Assembly: GCF_029027585.1 (NCBI RefSeq)
Contig: NZ_CP093397.1
Span: 620,001-684,000 of the forward strand
From: Sulfurimonas sp.
GTDB taxonomy: Bacteria > Campylobacterota > Campylobacteria > Campylobacterales > Sulfurimonadaceae
DNA length: 64,000 nt
Direction: 5' to 3'
Shown: positions 43,339 to 53,238 of the stretch, piece by piece
How the letters are laid out: every line of letters starts with the position of its first letter
Numbering within the stretch: position 1 is the stretch's first letter
The notes under the pieces: model-generated
The model's input: the letters and a program-made list of their open reading frames with translations, nothing else
The model's database searches: none
Told to the model about the DNA's origin: nothing
Position numbers and translations under genes: made by a program

Positions 43339-44928
43339 TTAACCCTTAATTCCAAACCAAAAACGGTTATTTTTTGATTTTTGTATTTTACTCTCAAGCA
43401 TTTCATAGATGCCATGAGTTCCTAATATCGCAGTAAGCATAGACGCTAAAATACCGATACTAATAGTTATAGCAAAACCTTTAATAGCACCCGTTCCATA
43501 AGCATACAGAACAACTGCTGCTATAAGAGTTGTTATATTTGCATCTAAGATAGCTCTCATTGCATTTGCATAACCTTCTTCTATAGCTTTATGAATTGAC
43601 TTACCTTGATAAATAAGTTCCCTTATCCTCTCAGAAATAATAACATTGGAATCTACTGCCATACCAACAGTCAGAACGATACCTGCCATACCAGGAAGAG
43701 TTAAAGTTGCGCCAAAAAGACTCATAACAGCTAAAATTATAAACAAGTTTGCAATTAATGCAATATTTGCTATAACGCCTGCCATGCGATAGTAAGCCAT
43801 CATAAAAATGATTACTAAAACAAAACCACCAATCAAAGCAATCATACTAGCCTTAATACTATCTGCACCCAAACTTGGACCAACAGAGCGTTTTTCCATA
43901 AGATAAATAGGAGCTAATAGAGCACCAGAGCGAAGAGCAATAGCTAAATCTTTTGCTTCCATAACTGTGTAGTTTCCAGAAATTTGACCACTTCCTCCAC
44001 CAATTCGTTCGTTAATATTTGGAGCAGAATAAACTTTGCCATCTAGCACAACTGCTAATCTTTTTCCAACACTTCTACCTGTAAAATCACCAAATATTTC
44101 AGCACCTTCTGCATTTAACTTAAAGTTAATAAGAGGTCTGTTACTTTGATCAAATCCCATAGATGCATCTGTAAGCATACTTCCATCTAAGATAGGAATT
44201 TCACGAACTAAATACTTTCTATTTGGGTCTTTAACATCTGATAAAATAATATCGCCATACTCAGCAGCATCTGAATCACTCATAACACCAACTCGCGCAT
44301 TCCTATCTTCATCAACTGCCATAAGCTCTAACTTTGCAGCGCGGGAGATAAGCTCTCTTGCTCGTTGTTCTTCTTCTTGAGTTTTAATACCTGCTAACTG
44401 AACTAAAATTTTCTCTTCACCTTGTCTTGCTACAACAGGTTCAGCTAAACCAAATTGGTCAAGTCTATTTCTTATCGTTTCTATCGCTTGATCTATTGCT
44501 AGTTTTTCAGTTCTTACAATTTCTTCAGGCGTTAAACTTAGAGAAAATGCCTCAGCACTAACAGAAATATTTGAGCCATCTATTTCACTTAAAAATTCTT
44601 GCATCTGCTTTACATCATCACTATCTAGAAGTGAAAACGATATAGAAGATTCATCAAATTTTAACTCATCTACTAAAATATCATTTCTATCACTAAAGTG
44701 TTTTATACTTGCTGCGATTGATTTTATACGAGATTTTGTAGCCTCCTCAGTTTTTACACCAAGAAGCATATGCAAACCACCTTGTAAATCAAGTCCTAAA
44801 GTGACTTTTTTGCCATCTTGGAGTTGAAGTAGAGATGGTGCTGAGAAAAACAGACCAAAAATTATTGCTAAAGCGAAAACGACTATACGGTAATTAAGCT
44901 TCATCCTCGTACTTTTTAGAGATTGCAT
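43339..44928 (-). CDS. secD: Protein translocase subunit SecD
   Basis: Inner-membrane RND-like Sec accessory subunit, 529 residues. It has a membrane helix near the N-terminus, LGLDLQGGLHMLLGVKTEE, a large periplasmic domain (about 60-340) with the AIETIRNRLDQFGLAEPVV motif, and five more membrane helices with LTLPGMAGIVLTVGMAVDSNVIISERIREL. The ORF start overlaps yajC by 35 bases. A likelier start is the internal ATG nine codons on (MKLNYRIVVF at 44904), which reduces the overlap to 11 bases. Second gene of yajC-secD-secF. Confidence 0.96.
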   Translation of the reverse strand: MQSLKSTRMKLNYRIVVFALAIIFGLFFSAPSLLQLQDGKKVTLGLDLQGGLHMLLGVKTEEATKSRIKSIAASIKHFSDRNDILVDELKFDESSISFSLLDSDDVKQMQEFLSEIDGSNISVSAEAFSLSLTPEEIVRTEKLAIDQAIETIRNRLDQFGLAEPVVARQGEEKILVQLAGIKTQEEEQRARELISRAAKLELMAVDEDRNARVGVMSDSDAAEYGDIILSDVKDPNRKYLVREIPILDGSMLTDASMGFDQSNRPLINFKLNAEGAEIFGDFTGRSVGKRLAVVLDGKVYSAPNINERIGGGSGQISGNYTVMEAKDLAIALRSGALLAPIYLMEKRSVGPSLGADSIKASMIALIGGFVLVIIFMMAYYRMAGVIANIALIANLFIILAVMSLFGATLTLPGMAGIVLTVGMAVDSNVIISERIRELIYQGKSIHKAIEEGYANAMRAILDANITTLIAAVVLYAYGTGAIKGFAITISIGILASMLTAILGTHGIYEMLESKIQKSKNNRFWFGIKG

Positions 44929-45166
44929 CTTTTGACATTTTAACGATTACATCGTCATTCATTTTAACGCTTATAATATCTTCATCAATTTTATGAATCA
45001 CTACAATAAAGCCACCATTTGTGTAAACTTTATCCCCTTTTGCTAAAGCGGCTAACATCGCTTTTCTTTTTTTTGCCTCTTTTTGTTGTGGGCGAATAAT
45101 CACGAAATACATGATTGCTATTAAAAATATGAACGGTGCTAATTGAGTTATTATATCCATTGGCAT
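44894..45166 (-). CDS. yajC: Preprotein translocase accessory subunit YajC
   Basis: A 90-residue single-span membrane protein that associates with SecDF. It has an N-terminal membrane segment (about 8-25; PFIFLIAIMYFVIIRPQ), the family motif RPQQKEAKKRKAMLAALAKGD, then a small soluble domain (VYTNGGFIVVIHKID). The AAAGGA ribosome site fits. It heads the sec operon behind a promoter with the 16-bp shared motif, divergent from lnt. Confidence 0.95.
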   Translation of the reverse strand: MPMDIITQLAPFIFLIAIMYFVIIRPQQKEAKKRKAMLAALAKGDKVYTNGGFIVVIHKIDEDIISVKMNDDVIVKMSKDAISKKYEDEA

Positions 45167-45192
45167 GGAAATCCTTTAATTAAATTTGGGCG

Positions 45193-45226
45193 ATTATACA
45201 TAAAATATTATAAGGGGTGACTGAAA
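45193..45226 (-). promoter_or_regulatory. Promoter of yajC-secDF with shared 16-bp upstream motif
   Basis: On the minus strand TTTCAGTCACCCCTTA (45211-45226), 12 bases, then extended -10 TGTATAAT (TATAAT at 45193-45198), 26 bases before the yajC start. Both box and spacing are identical to the promoter at 40497-40530. The divergent lnt gene starts 17 bases beyond the box, so a protein bound here could also affect lnt. Confidence 0.6.
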
Positions 45227-45243
45227 ATTGACTATAATTAGAC

Positions 45244-46476
45244 ATGCTAAAAAAAATTAAAAATTTACAAAAAAATAATAATCTATTTTATGAACTTATT
45301 TTAGGAGTATTAACAGCATCTTTATTTAGTGCTTTTATATATTTAGAACATTTCGGTTTTACTATTAAAATCTTAAATACCTTCTTTGGTCTTAGTGCTT
45401 TGACCCTCTTTTTGTACATTCCAAAAAAATCAATTTTTGTCGCAGGATTTGCTATTGGGCTTCTTTGGTTTTACTGGATAGGTTATAGTTTTGAGTATCA
45501 AGGTGTTGCATATATGACACCAATCATTACCTTTGCTTTTGGTATAATTTATATGCTATTTTTTGGTGTTTTAGCACTTACAAATAAAGTTTATATTAGA
45601 GCAATATTACTATTTGCACTTTGTTTTTTTGAGCCTTTTGATTGGAACTGGCTACAAATAGAGTTAATTTTTGTAGATAGTTATATTGGCATCTATAAGT
45701 ACCAATTAGCATCTATACTATTAGCACTATCACTTATATATTACATCAAAAAGCCTTACAAATATGCCTCTTTTGTTTTACTACTCTTAGCAATAAACTT
45801 TAATCCAGCAAATCAAAAACTCACAGAACTTAAAATAAAACTTGTTACAACAGATATAAAACAAGAAAAAAGTGGTTACGAGAAAGTTAAAACCTACTGT
45901 TTTACTCATCTATAAAGAGATTCAAACTGCGATAAATGAAGGTTATGAAGTTATAGTTTTTCCAGAATCTGTATTTCCTTTGTATATGAATAAAAATCCA
46001 AAACTAATCAACCAACTTTTAATTCTTTCAAAAGATATAAGCATTGTTGCTGGTGCACTTTATAAGGAAAATTCTAAAAGTTATAATGTTACTTACCTAT
46101 TTGAAAACGAAAAGTATTCAATGGCTAAAAAACTTGTATTAGTTCCATTTGGCGAATATATACCACTCCCAAAATTTGCAAAAAAAATCATAAATGATAC
46201 TTTTTTCTCTGGTGCATCTGACTTTGTGAGAGCTACTTCACCAACAGACTTTAAAATCAAAGGAGTAAAGTTTAGAAATGCTATTTGCTACGAAGCTACA
46301 TGCCAAGAAATTTACGAAGGAGAAGTTGATTTTGTCATAGCAACAAGTAATAATGCTTGGTTTTCTCCATCAATAGAACCTACTTTGCAAAACTTCTTAT
46401 GCGATACTATGCAAGAAAAAATGATGTCACTATCTACCATTCAGCCAACTACAAAGGTACTGGAATTATTAGATAA
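45244..46476 (+). pseudogene. lnt: Apolipoprotein N-acyltransferase, interrupted by two frameshifts
   Basis: Adds the third acyl chain to lipoproteins in the inner membrane. The N-terminal part (45244-45915) has several membrane helices (FAIGLLWFYWIGYSFEYQG). The nitrilase-like catalytic part follows in another frame, with the Glu region VIVFPESVFPL, Lys in LVLVPFGEYIPLP and the catalytic Cys in AICYEATC. Dropping one A from the 6-A run at 45866-45871 joins the two parts. Adding one A to the 4-A run at 46389-46392 restores the normal end (LLMRYYARKNDVTIYHSANY) with a stop at 46474-46476. Two compensable homopolymer indels in a normally important gene suggest consensus errors. A TATAAT lies only 5 bases before the ATG. 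Confidence 0.9.
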
Positions 46477-46521
46477 TCATATCTTAGATATAATAATAAA
46501 AAAAAATTTACAGGTTATCTT

Positions 46522-48623
46522 ATGATAAATTTAAAAAATCCAGACCTTTATAATAACCGCGAACTTTCATGGTTACAGTTTAATACAAGAGTTTTAAAAC
46601 AAGCCCAAGATGAATCACTTCCACTTTTAGAACGATTAAAATTTTTAGCAATTTATGGAACAAACTTAGATGAATTTTATATGATTCGCATAGCAGGTCT
46701 AAAAAAAACTATTTGCCGCTGGAATTATAGTTTCTGGAGCAGATAAACTAACTCCCTTGCAACAACTTCGTGAAATAAGAAAATACCTTCATCAAGAACA
46801 ACAAGTTTTAGAGCATTGTCTTGTTGGCATTTTAAAAAAACTTGAAGATGAAGGAATAAGTGTAAAATCATACGCTGATGTAAATCAACGCGAAAAGCAT
46901 ACTTTAGATAGATATTTTAAAGAAAATATTTACCCTGTTATAGTTCCTATTGCCATAGATGCCACACACCCTTTTCCAAATTTAAATAACCTTAGTTTTG
47001 GACTTATTGTAAAACTGAGTGATATTGATGACAACTCTATTGAAAGATTTGGAATCGTTAGAGTTCCAAGAGTTTTAAGTAGATTTGTTGAACTTAATCA
47101 TGATACTTATGTTCCTATTGAATCTTTAATCGCACAACATGTAGATGATCTTTTTCCTGGTTATACTCTTTTAAAATATGCATCTTTTAGAGTTACAAGA
47201 AATGCAGACATGGAGATAGAAGAAGAGGAAGCCGATGACTTTATGGAGATTTTAGAAGAGGGTTTAAAGCTTCGCCGTAAAGGAGAGATGGTAAGACTTG
47301 AAGTTGGGAGTGATACCGATGAAGAGATTATTAACTTCTTTAATCGTCATGCAAATGTTTACAAAAATGATATTTATAAATTTCATACCTTTTTAAACCT
47401 CTCTAGTCTTTGGCAGATAGTTGGAAATATATCTTTTGCTCATCTATTATTACCTCCTTTTAAGCCAAAAAATATACCACCAATGGATATTACAGAAAAC
47501 ATTTTCTTAACTTTAGAAAAACAAGATGTTACTTTGTATCATCCATATCATAGTTTTGAGCCTGTGATAAGACTGATTCAAACTGCTTCAAAAGACCCTG
47601 ATGTTGTTTCTATTAAAATGACTCTATATCGTTCAGGTACAAACTCACCAATAGTCCAAGCACTCATAAGTGCAGCAGAGAGTGGAAAACAAGTTACAGT
47701 TATGGTTGAGCTTAAAGCTAGGTTTGATGAAGAAACAAATCTTGTTTGGGCAAAGGCACTTGAAAAAGCTGGAGCGCATGTTATCTACGGAATCCGTGGA
47801 TTTAAAGTTCACGCAAAAGCAGCACTTGTTACAAGAAGAAAAAATGGCAAATTAAAACAATACGCTCATTTAGGAACAGGGAACTATAACCCTTCAACTG
47901 CAAAAATCTACACAGATATAAGCTATATGACCTCAAAAGATGAAATCACAAATGACTTAACAAGATTTTTCCATTTTTTTAACAGGTTTTAGTAAAAAAG
48001 GTAAACTTGATGAGCTTTATATGTCACCTGCACAAATAAAACCAAAAATACTTTCACTAATTCATAACGAAACAAGAAAAGGCATAGATGGACAAATCAT
48101 TGCAAAAGTAAACTCTTTAGTTGATGAAGATGTTATCAGAGCGTTGTATAAAGCAAGTCAAGCAGGAGTAAAAATCGACTTAATTGTTCGTGGCATCTGC
48201 TGTTTAAAAACAGGTATCGAAGGTGTGAGTGAAAATATTAGAGTTATTTCTATCTTAGGAAAATATTTAGAACACCCTCGAGTTTTTTACTTTAAAAATG
48301 ATAGTGCTAAGATTTATATCTCTTCTGCTGACTGGATGCCAAGAAATCTAGTTAGACGCATAGAGCTTTTAACTGCCATAAAAGATGAAGAATCTCAAAA
48401 CCAAATCATTCAAATACTAAAACTTCAATGCTCAGACAATGTTTTAGCGCACGAACTTCAAAGTGATGGCTCATACATAAAAGTCAAAGCTCACGAAGAT
48501 GAAAAAATAATAAATAATCATAAACTTTTAGAAGAGTATGTAAACAAAATTTCAAAAGCAAGCAAAAAAGAAACTCAAAGAAGTGTTTCACAAATCACAT
48601 CAAAACTATTTATGGAGAGTTGA
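46522..48623 (+). pseudogene. ppk1: Polyphosphate kinase 1, interrupted by two frameshifts
   Basis: Reversibly makes polyphosphate from ATP. The pieces 46522-46746, about 46757-47992 and 48021-48623 cover a whole PPK1. They include the N domain ([20 protein letters not shown]), middle domain (DATHPFPNLNNLSFGL), and the phospholipase D-like core with the phospho-accepting His in GFKVHAKAALVTRR and LGTGNYNPSTAKIYTD. The third piece has SADWMPRNLVRRIELL. Removing one A from the 8-A run at 46701-46708 and one T from the 7-T run at 47974-47980 gives a continuous protein of about 699 residues, the usual length. I therefore treat the gene as probably functional in the organism. Confidence 0.92.
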
Positions 48624-48625
48624 AA

Positions 48626-49153
48626 ATGATACTAAATTACAAAAATACAAGTCCTAAACTAGGGGAAAAAACATGGATTGCACCGTCTGCAGATGTCATC
48701 GGAGATGTAACTTGTGGAAGTGATTGTTCTATCTGGTTTGGATGCGTAGTAAGAGGCGATGTACATTATATAAAAATCGGTGACAGAGTAAGTATCCAAG
48801 ACCTTAGTATGGTGCATGTAACTCACTACAAAAAAGAAGATAGAAGCGATGGAAATCCAACTATAATCGGAAATGATGTAACAGTTGGGCATAGGGTTAT
48901 GCTTCACGGATGTACCATTGAGGACGCTTGCCTTATAGGTATGAGCGCCACTATACTTGATGGTGCTGTCATTGGTAAAGAGAGTATTGTTGGAGCTAGT
49001 TCTCTTGTAACTAAAAATAAAGTTTTTCCACCTCGTTCTCTTATCATGGGAAGTCCTGCTAAACTTGTAAGAGAATTAACTGATGAAGAAGTTAAAGAAC
49101 TTTATGCTTCAGCTTCAAGATATGTGGAATTTAAAAATGGGTATATTGAGTAA
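48626..49153 (+). CDS. Gamma-carbonic anhydrase-family hexapeptide protein
   Basis: A 175-residue left-handed beta-helix protein of the gamma-carbonic anhydrase / YrdA type. Hexapeptide turns run through the sequence (IGDVTCGSDCSIWFGCVVRGD), and the zinc-ligand histidines are recognisable in MVHVTHY and in GHRVMLHGC. I start at the ATG at 48626, which has GGAGAG at proper distance, rather than at the TTG two codons earlier. It follows ppk immediately. Many YrdA-like members bind metal without proven carbonic anhydrase activity, so the reaction is uncertain. Confidence 0.88.
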   Translation: MILNYKNTSPKLGEKTWIAPSADVIGDVTCGSDCSIWFGCVVRGDVHYIKIGDRVSIQDLSMVHVTHYKKEDRSDGNPTIIGNDVTVGHRVMLHGCTIEDACLIGMSATILDGAVIGKESIVGASSLVTKNKVFPPRSLIMGSPAKLVRELTDEEVKELYASASRYVEFKNGYIE

Positions 49154-49163
49154 GATTTTATAG

Positions 49164-49775
49164 ATGCCTGATTTTTTTATATTTGCAGATATTATTGGAA
49201 TAATCGCCTTTGCAACAAGTGGTTTTTTAATTGGTGTTAAAAATAAGTTAGATATTTTAGGTATCTTTATAGCTGCTGCTCTTACAGCTCTTGGTGGTGG
49301 AATCATTAGAGATTCTATTTTAAGCTCAACTCCTTTTGCTTTTACTTCCATCTATCCTGCCATAACACTCACCTCAACAATTTTTATTGCCTACATATTT
49401 AAGATATATAAGAAACCATCATTAGATCAAAAGTGGATATTTGTTGTAAGTGATACTATCGGTCTTGTTGCATTTAGTATCACAGGTGCTCTTTTAGCCA
49501 TAAATGCAGACTACAACTTCTTTGGCATCATAGTTTTAAGTTTTATTACTGCAGTCGGTGGGGGTGTTACAAGAGATATAATGATAAATCAAGTTCCAAC
49601 AGTTCTTATAAGTGACTTTTACGGTTCAATCGCAGTTATAGTTGCTTTCACCTTAGCTACTTTAGAAATAGTTGGTTACCTAAATGAAATGACTATCTTA
49701 GTCGTAGCCATTTTTTCTATACTCTTAAGACTACTTGCATTTAAAAGACACTGGCAACTTCCAAAACTTAGTTAA
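49164..49775 (+). CDS. TRIC / UPF0126-family membrane channel protein
   Basis: A 203-residue membrane protein with about seven membrane helices made of two homologous halves. Each half carries the family Gly-rich motif: ALTALGGGIIRDSIL in the first and ITAVGGGVTRDIMINQ in the second. Prokaryotic TRIC homologs form trimeric cation (mainly potassium) channels. It lies 10 bases after the carbonic anhydrase-like gene and is convergent with argJ. Family certain; ion specificity inferred from characterised homologs. Confidence 0.92.
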   Translation: MPDFFIFADIIGIIAFATSGFLIGVKNKLDILGIFIAAALTALGGGIIRDSILSSTPFAFTSIYPAITLTSTIFIAYIFKIYKKPSLDQKWIFVVSDTIGLVAFSITGALLAINADYNFFGIIVLSFITAVGGGVTRDIMINQVPTVLISDFYGSIAVIVAFTLATLEIVGYLNEMTILVVAIFSILLRLLAFKRHWQLPKLS

Positions 49776-49791
49776 AGAAGTTTACTAAGTT
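49765..49791. terminator. Possible bidirectional hairpin between convergent TRIC and argJ genes
   Basis: AACTTAGT and ACTAAGTT form an 8-bp perfect stem around an 11-base loop, overlapping the stop codons of both convergent genes. The U-tracts are poor on both sides, so it may be a weak terminator or a transcript-end stabiliser. Confidence 0.3.
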
Positions 49792-50960
49792 CTATAATCC
49801 GCATTTATTTTTACATATTCATGACCTAAGTCACAACCATAAGTTTTAAAACTTCCTTCACCTACACCTAAGTCACAAGAGATTGTAAATTTTTTATGCC
49901 CCATAACTATGGCACATTTTTTCTCCATCTCTTCATCAAAATAAAGTTGTCCTTTGTCATAAACACAATGATTATCAAAAGAAATTTTTAGTTTTTCTTC
50001 ATAAGCTTCAACTCCACTTGCTCCGACAGTAGATGCTATTCTTCCCCAGTTTGGGTCTTCACCATAAAGAGCAGTTTTTACAAGCAGTGAATCTGAAAGT
50101 GTCTTAGCTACTATCTCCGCCTCTTTATCATCTTTTGCACCGCTTACCTTGTATGTAACAAGTTTAGTCGCACCTTCGCCATCTCGAACCATTTCAAGAG
50201 CTAAAAAATGCATCACTTTAAAGAGTGCTTCTTTAAATGCGTCTGCGTCAAAAGCTGTACTCTTTGCATTACTTAAAAGTAAAACTGTATCATTAGTGGA
50301 AGTATCTCCATCTACACTTATCGCATTAAAAGTTGTTTTTGTAACTTCATCTAATATCTCTTGCATCTGTATTTTTGGGATATTAGCATCTGTGGTTATA
50401 AAACATAACATAGTCGCCATTGCTGGGTTAATCATACCAGCACCTTTTGCAATCGCTCCAATAGAAAAAGAACTACCGTCATCAAGCTCAACTTTTAAAG
50501 CTATCTCTTTTGCAAATGCGTCTGTTGTCATTATGGCTCTAGATGCTTTGCTTGATTCTTTTTTTGTGTAATCAAAAAGTTTCATTCCATCAGTGATTTT
50601 TTGCTTTGGAAGTCTAACCCCTATTACACCAGTTGAACTCATGATAGGATTAGTCATATCACAACAATGGCTCAGTATCTCATCAATATCATCAAACCCA
50701 GCTTGTCCTGTCATCGCATTCGCATTTTTAGAGTTAATAAGTACAAAATTTGTTTTAAAATCTTTTTTTGCTCTAAAGTGTTTTATCGGAGCAGCATACA
50801 TTTTGTTTGTAGTAAATACAGATGCTACTTCACATTCTTTATCACTATATATAAATGCCATATCAAGTGCATTTTCTGGTTTTAATCCTGCACTTACCCC
50901 ATCTGCAAAAAAGCCATCTGGAGCACAAACTCCAGCATTTGTTTGAACAATTTTATACAA
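49785..50960 (-). CDS. argJ: Bifunctional ornithine acetyltransferase / N-acetylglutamate synthase
   Basis: Transfers acetyl from N-acetylornithine to glutamate in arginine biosynthesis, and in bifunctional forms can also use acetyl-CoA. The 391-residue precursor has the self-cleavage region KGAGMINPAMATML, whose Thr becomes the nucleophile of the beta chain, and VDGDTSTNDTVLLL and GEDPNWGRIASTVGASGV further on. The start codon is TTG with AAGGAG eight bases upstream, and the gene overlaps the potassium channel gene by 8 bases. Bifunctionality is the common annotation but cannot be proved here. Confidence 0.95.
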   Translation of the reverse strand: MYKIVQTNAGVCAPDGFFADGVSAGLKPENALDMAFIYSDKECEVASVFTTNKMYAAPIKHFRAKKDFKTNFVLINSKNANAMTGQAGFDDIDEILSHCCDMTNPIMSSTGVIGVRLPKQKITDGMKLFDYTKKESSKASRAIMTTDAFAKEIALKVELDDGSSFSIGAIAKGAGMINPAMATMLCFITTDANIPKIQMQEILDEVTKTTFNAISVDGDTSTNDTVLLLSNAKSTAFDADAFKEALFKVMHFLALEMVRDGEGATKLVTYKVSGAKDDKEAEIVAKTLSDSLLVKTALYGEDPNWGRIASTVGASGVEAYEEKLKISFDNHCVYDKGQLYFDEEMEKKCAIVMGHKKFTISCDLGVGEGSFKTYGCDLGHEYVKINADYRT

Positions 50961-52083
50961 ATCTTAGCTCCTTAGGCTTCTCTCTTCTTCTTAATAACTC
51001 TTTAGTTGTATTTATATCACTTTGTGTCCCAATGATTAGCAACTTACACTCACTTGTTATAAGAACATCGCCTTTTGGCATAGTTAAAAACTTTCCATCT
51101 TTTTTTGTTATGCCAATCACAGAAGTATTTGTAATCTGACGAATATGCGTTTCTTTTAATTTTTTAAGCACTGCCCAACTATACTTTGGAACTTCTATCT
51201 CTTCCATATCAAGAGGGTTATCACTTTTATATAAAAACTCTTCTAAAAGATTTTGCATATCTGGTCTTGCTGCAACTGCACTTACTCTTTGAGCAGTAAG
51301 TTTTGTTGGAGAAACAACAGTATCAGCTCCTAGTTTTTTAAGTTTTTCAACATCACTCATAGACTCTGCTGCTGAAATCACATAATACGGTCTTGGTAAA
51401 AAATGCTCTTTTTCAAAAAGTCTTACTGATGCTATTAGAGCAATATTATCTGCTATTGAATCTGAAAGAGTTATAAGACCTTTTGCAGATGCTAAGTGAG
51501 CTTTTAACATTGAGAGTTCAGCATGTGGTTCTGCTTTTAAGTATTGAGGATAATTATGCTCAATCGCCCACTCATGAATCTCAGGTCTTGGATCAACAAC
51601 AACAAAAGGAATATGATTAGCTTTTAACTGTTTTGTAACTTCAAGAGTATAAGCATTATGATAACAGACAACAAAATGCTGTTTCAACCTTGCTATTTCA
51701 TATAACATTCTTCGCTCCTTTAAAATGGCAACTATTGTTCCTCTATTTAACTCCGCTACCAAAATACCAATAGCACTAGAAAATATTGCAAACCCCGAAA
51801 TAACTAAAGTAATTGTAAAAATTCTACCTATATTTGAAATCGGAGCAATCTCTCCAAATCCAACAGTAGTAAAGGTAATACCAGTTTGGTAGATAGCATC
51901 CATAAGAGTAAAACCATCTATAATTACATAGCCGATTGTTCCAGCTAACATGATTAGTACTGTTAAAATTAGGGGTAGACGAAATGCTTTGAGGTGAGAG
52001 TAAATTTCTGGAAGGAGATTTACATCAGGTTTGGGAGCGGACTCCCAATGTAGGAAGGTACGAATCCTTTGTAAAAGATTCAA
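50953..52083 (-). CDS. Potassium channel with RCK/TrkA domains
   Basis: A 376-residue K+ channel: two membrane helices (about 34-56 and 88-112) flank a pore loop with the selectivity filter TTVGFGEI near residues 71-78. A cytoplasmic TrkA-N (RCK) domain follows (about 125-260; HFVVCYHNAYTLEV, then VVDPRPE), and a TrkA-C-like domain (about 285-370). It resembles MthK-type ligand-gated channels. The RCK nucleotide-binding glycine motif is degenerate (CYHNAYT instead of GxGxxG), so ligand control may differ. It lies between rpmB and argJ on the same strand. Confidence 0.92.
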   Translation of the reverse strand: MNLLQRIRTFLHWESAPKPDVNLLPEIYSHLKAFRLPLILTVLIMLAGTIGYVIIDGFTLMDAIYQTGITFTTVGFGEIAPISNIGRIFTITLVISGFAIFSSAIGILVAELNRGTIVAILKERRMLYEIARLKQHFVVCYHNAYTLEVTKQLKANHIPFVVVDPRPEIHEWAIEHNYPQYLKAEPHAELSMLKAHLASAKGLITLSDSIADNIALIASVRLFEKEHFLPRPYYVISAAESMSDVEKLKKLGADTVVSPTKLTAQRVSAVAARPDMQNLLEEFLYKSDNPLDMEEIEVPKYSWAVLKKLKETHIRQITNTSVIGITKKDGKFLTMPKGDVLITSECKLLIIGTQSDINTTKELLRRREKPKELRFV

Positions 52084-52101
52084 CTTAATTTCCTATTCTC
52101 T

Positions 52102-52290
52102 TTACGAGTTCTTCTTAAGTGTGCGTAACTCTCTTGCAGAGATTTTAATTTTTTTCGTAGTACCATCTTCTAATGTGATACGCACTGTTCTTAGGTTTAA
52201 TAAAAAACGACGCTTTGTTCTGTTTTTTGCATGAGAAACATTGTTTCCGCTCATAGGGCCTTTGCCACTAATAGCACATCTTCTTGCCAT
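52102..52290 (-). CDS. rpmB: 50S ribosomal protein L28
   Basis: A 62-residue basic ribosomal protein. The N-terminus [20 protein letters not shown] and the following [16 protein letters not shown] are diagnostic of bacterial L28. The two Cys typical of zinc-binding L28 are not both present. Ribosome site AAGGAAG; the promoter -10 TATAAT is at 52326-52331. It is divergent from the HDOD gene. Confidence 0.97.
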   Translation of the reverse strand: MARRCAISGKGPMSGNNVSHAKNRTKRRFLLNLRTVRITLEDGTTKKIKISARELRTLKKNS

Positions 52291-52325
52291 AATTAGCTTC
52301 CTTGTGTATATATTTAAAGTTGCGA

Positions 52326-52331
52326 ATTATA
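52326..52331 (-). promoter_or_regulatory. Putative -10 of rpmB
   Basis: TATAAT in the context TTGGTATAATTCGC, 36 bases before the rpmB start codon on the minus strand. T-rich upstream sequence and no clear -35 hexamer. Confidence 0.45.
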
Positions 52332-52440
52332 CCAAACGCAAGCAAAACTTCAGCTTAAAGATATTTTTGCAATTTATATATTTATGACATATAACTTATG
52401 TTTAATTGTTATTTTATTATTTTCAAGATAAAATGTACAT

Positions 52441-53238
52441 ATGATAACAAAAGATAAAATCGATTCTTACATAGACAAGATTCCACCAAGACCTAAGGCA
52501 TTAAAAGACACACTAACTTTTTTAAATAATGGCGAATTATCTAAAGCTGCCATCGTTGCCAAAAGCGATCCTGCTCTTTCAACTTATCTAAAAGATTTAG
52601 TAAACAAACCAATCTATGGCTTTGCAAATGAAGTAAGTGACACTTCTCAAATCTTTGGGATACTAGGTGTTTCAGGTTCCCAACAAAGTGTTTACAACTA
52701 TATGACCACACTTCTTAGTCCTGCAAAATGGGTACTTTTTAAACTAAATGCCAGAGTCTTTCATGAACTTCAAGCAAGATTGTCTAAAAATTGGGAAATT
52801 ATTTTAGAGCATCTAAATATCAAAGATAAAGATATTAGTGCTTCCATTACCTTACTTCCAGCGAGTGTCATTATTACAGAGGCTCTATTTTGTGAAAAGA
52901 TTCAAGATGTAACTCTCCTACGAAGTGCCAAAGAACTCGACTATAACACTATATTGACTCGTTTAAGTGGCGTTGGAATTTTTGATATTTGTGAACAAAT
53001 TGCTGAGAAATGGGAGATGCCACAAAATATTGCACAAATCATTCAAGCATCTTCTGGGATAAAAGCAGCCGAAGACGAACAGATAAATACGCTAGGCAAA
53101 TGGATGCATTTACTACTTTTTTATGAGTTATCTAAACCTATATTTATAGAAGCTGGGTTAAATGACTTTATAGAATTTCAAGTTGATTATGTTGGTGATA
53201 TATACGAAGATTTTGCTGCGTTAATGGAAGTATCATGA
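52441..53238 (+). CDS. HDOD-domain signalling protein
   Basis: A 265-residue cytoplasmic protein covering a single HDOD domain, a catalytically dead HD-related fold used in signalling. The start DKIDSYIDKIPPRPKALKDTLTFLNNGE and IVAKSDPALSTYLKDLVNKP are characteristic. The segments EHLNIKD and EKWEMPQNIAQIIQASSGI correspond to the later helices of the fold. Its stop overlaps the next gene by four bases (ATGA), so it is coupled to the STAS/CheX protein. Role unknown; such pairs often act in motility, chemotaxis or c-di-GMP signalling. Confidence 0.87.
   Translation: MITKDKIDSYIDKIPPRPKALKDTLTFLNNGELSKAAIVAKSDPALSTYLKDLVNKPIYGFANEVSDTSQIFGILGVSGSQQSVYNYMTTLLSPAKWVLFKLNARVFHELQARLSKNWEIILEHLNIKDKDISASITLLPASVIITEALFCEKIQDVTLLRSAKELDYNTILTRLSGVGIFDICEQIAEKWEMPQNIAQIIQASSGIKAAEDEQINTLGKWMHLLLFYELSKPIFIEAGLNDFIEFQVDYVGDIYEDFAALMEVS

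Noticed and set aside
45244-48623. lnt and ppk pieces as separate small genes or programmed frameshifting
   Set aside because: Pieces are collinear parts of single families, and shifts occur in plain homopolymers without slippery heptamers plus stimulators at the right place in more than one gene.
48620-48625. TTG start for the gamma-carbonic anhydrase-like gene
   Set aside because: The ATG two codons later has the properly spaced GGAGAG site and matches the family N-terminus.
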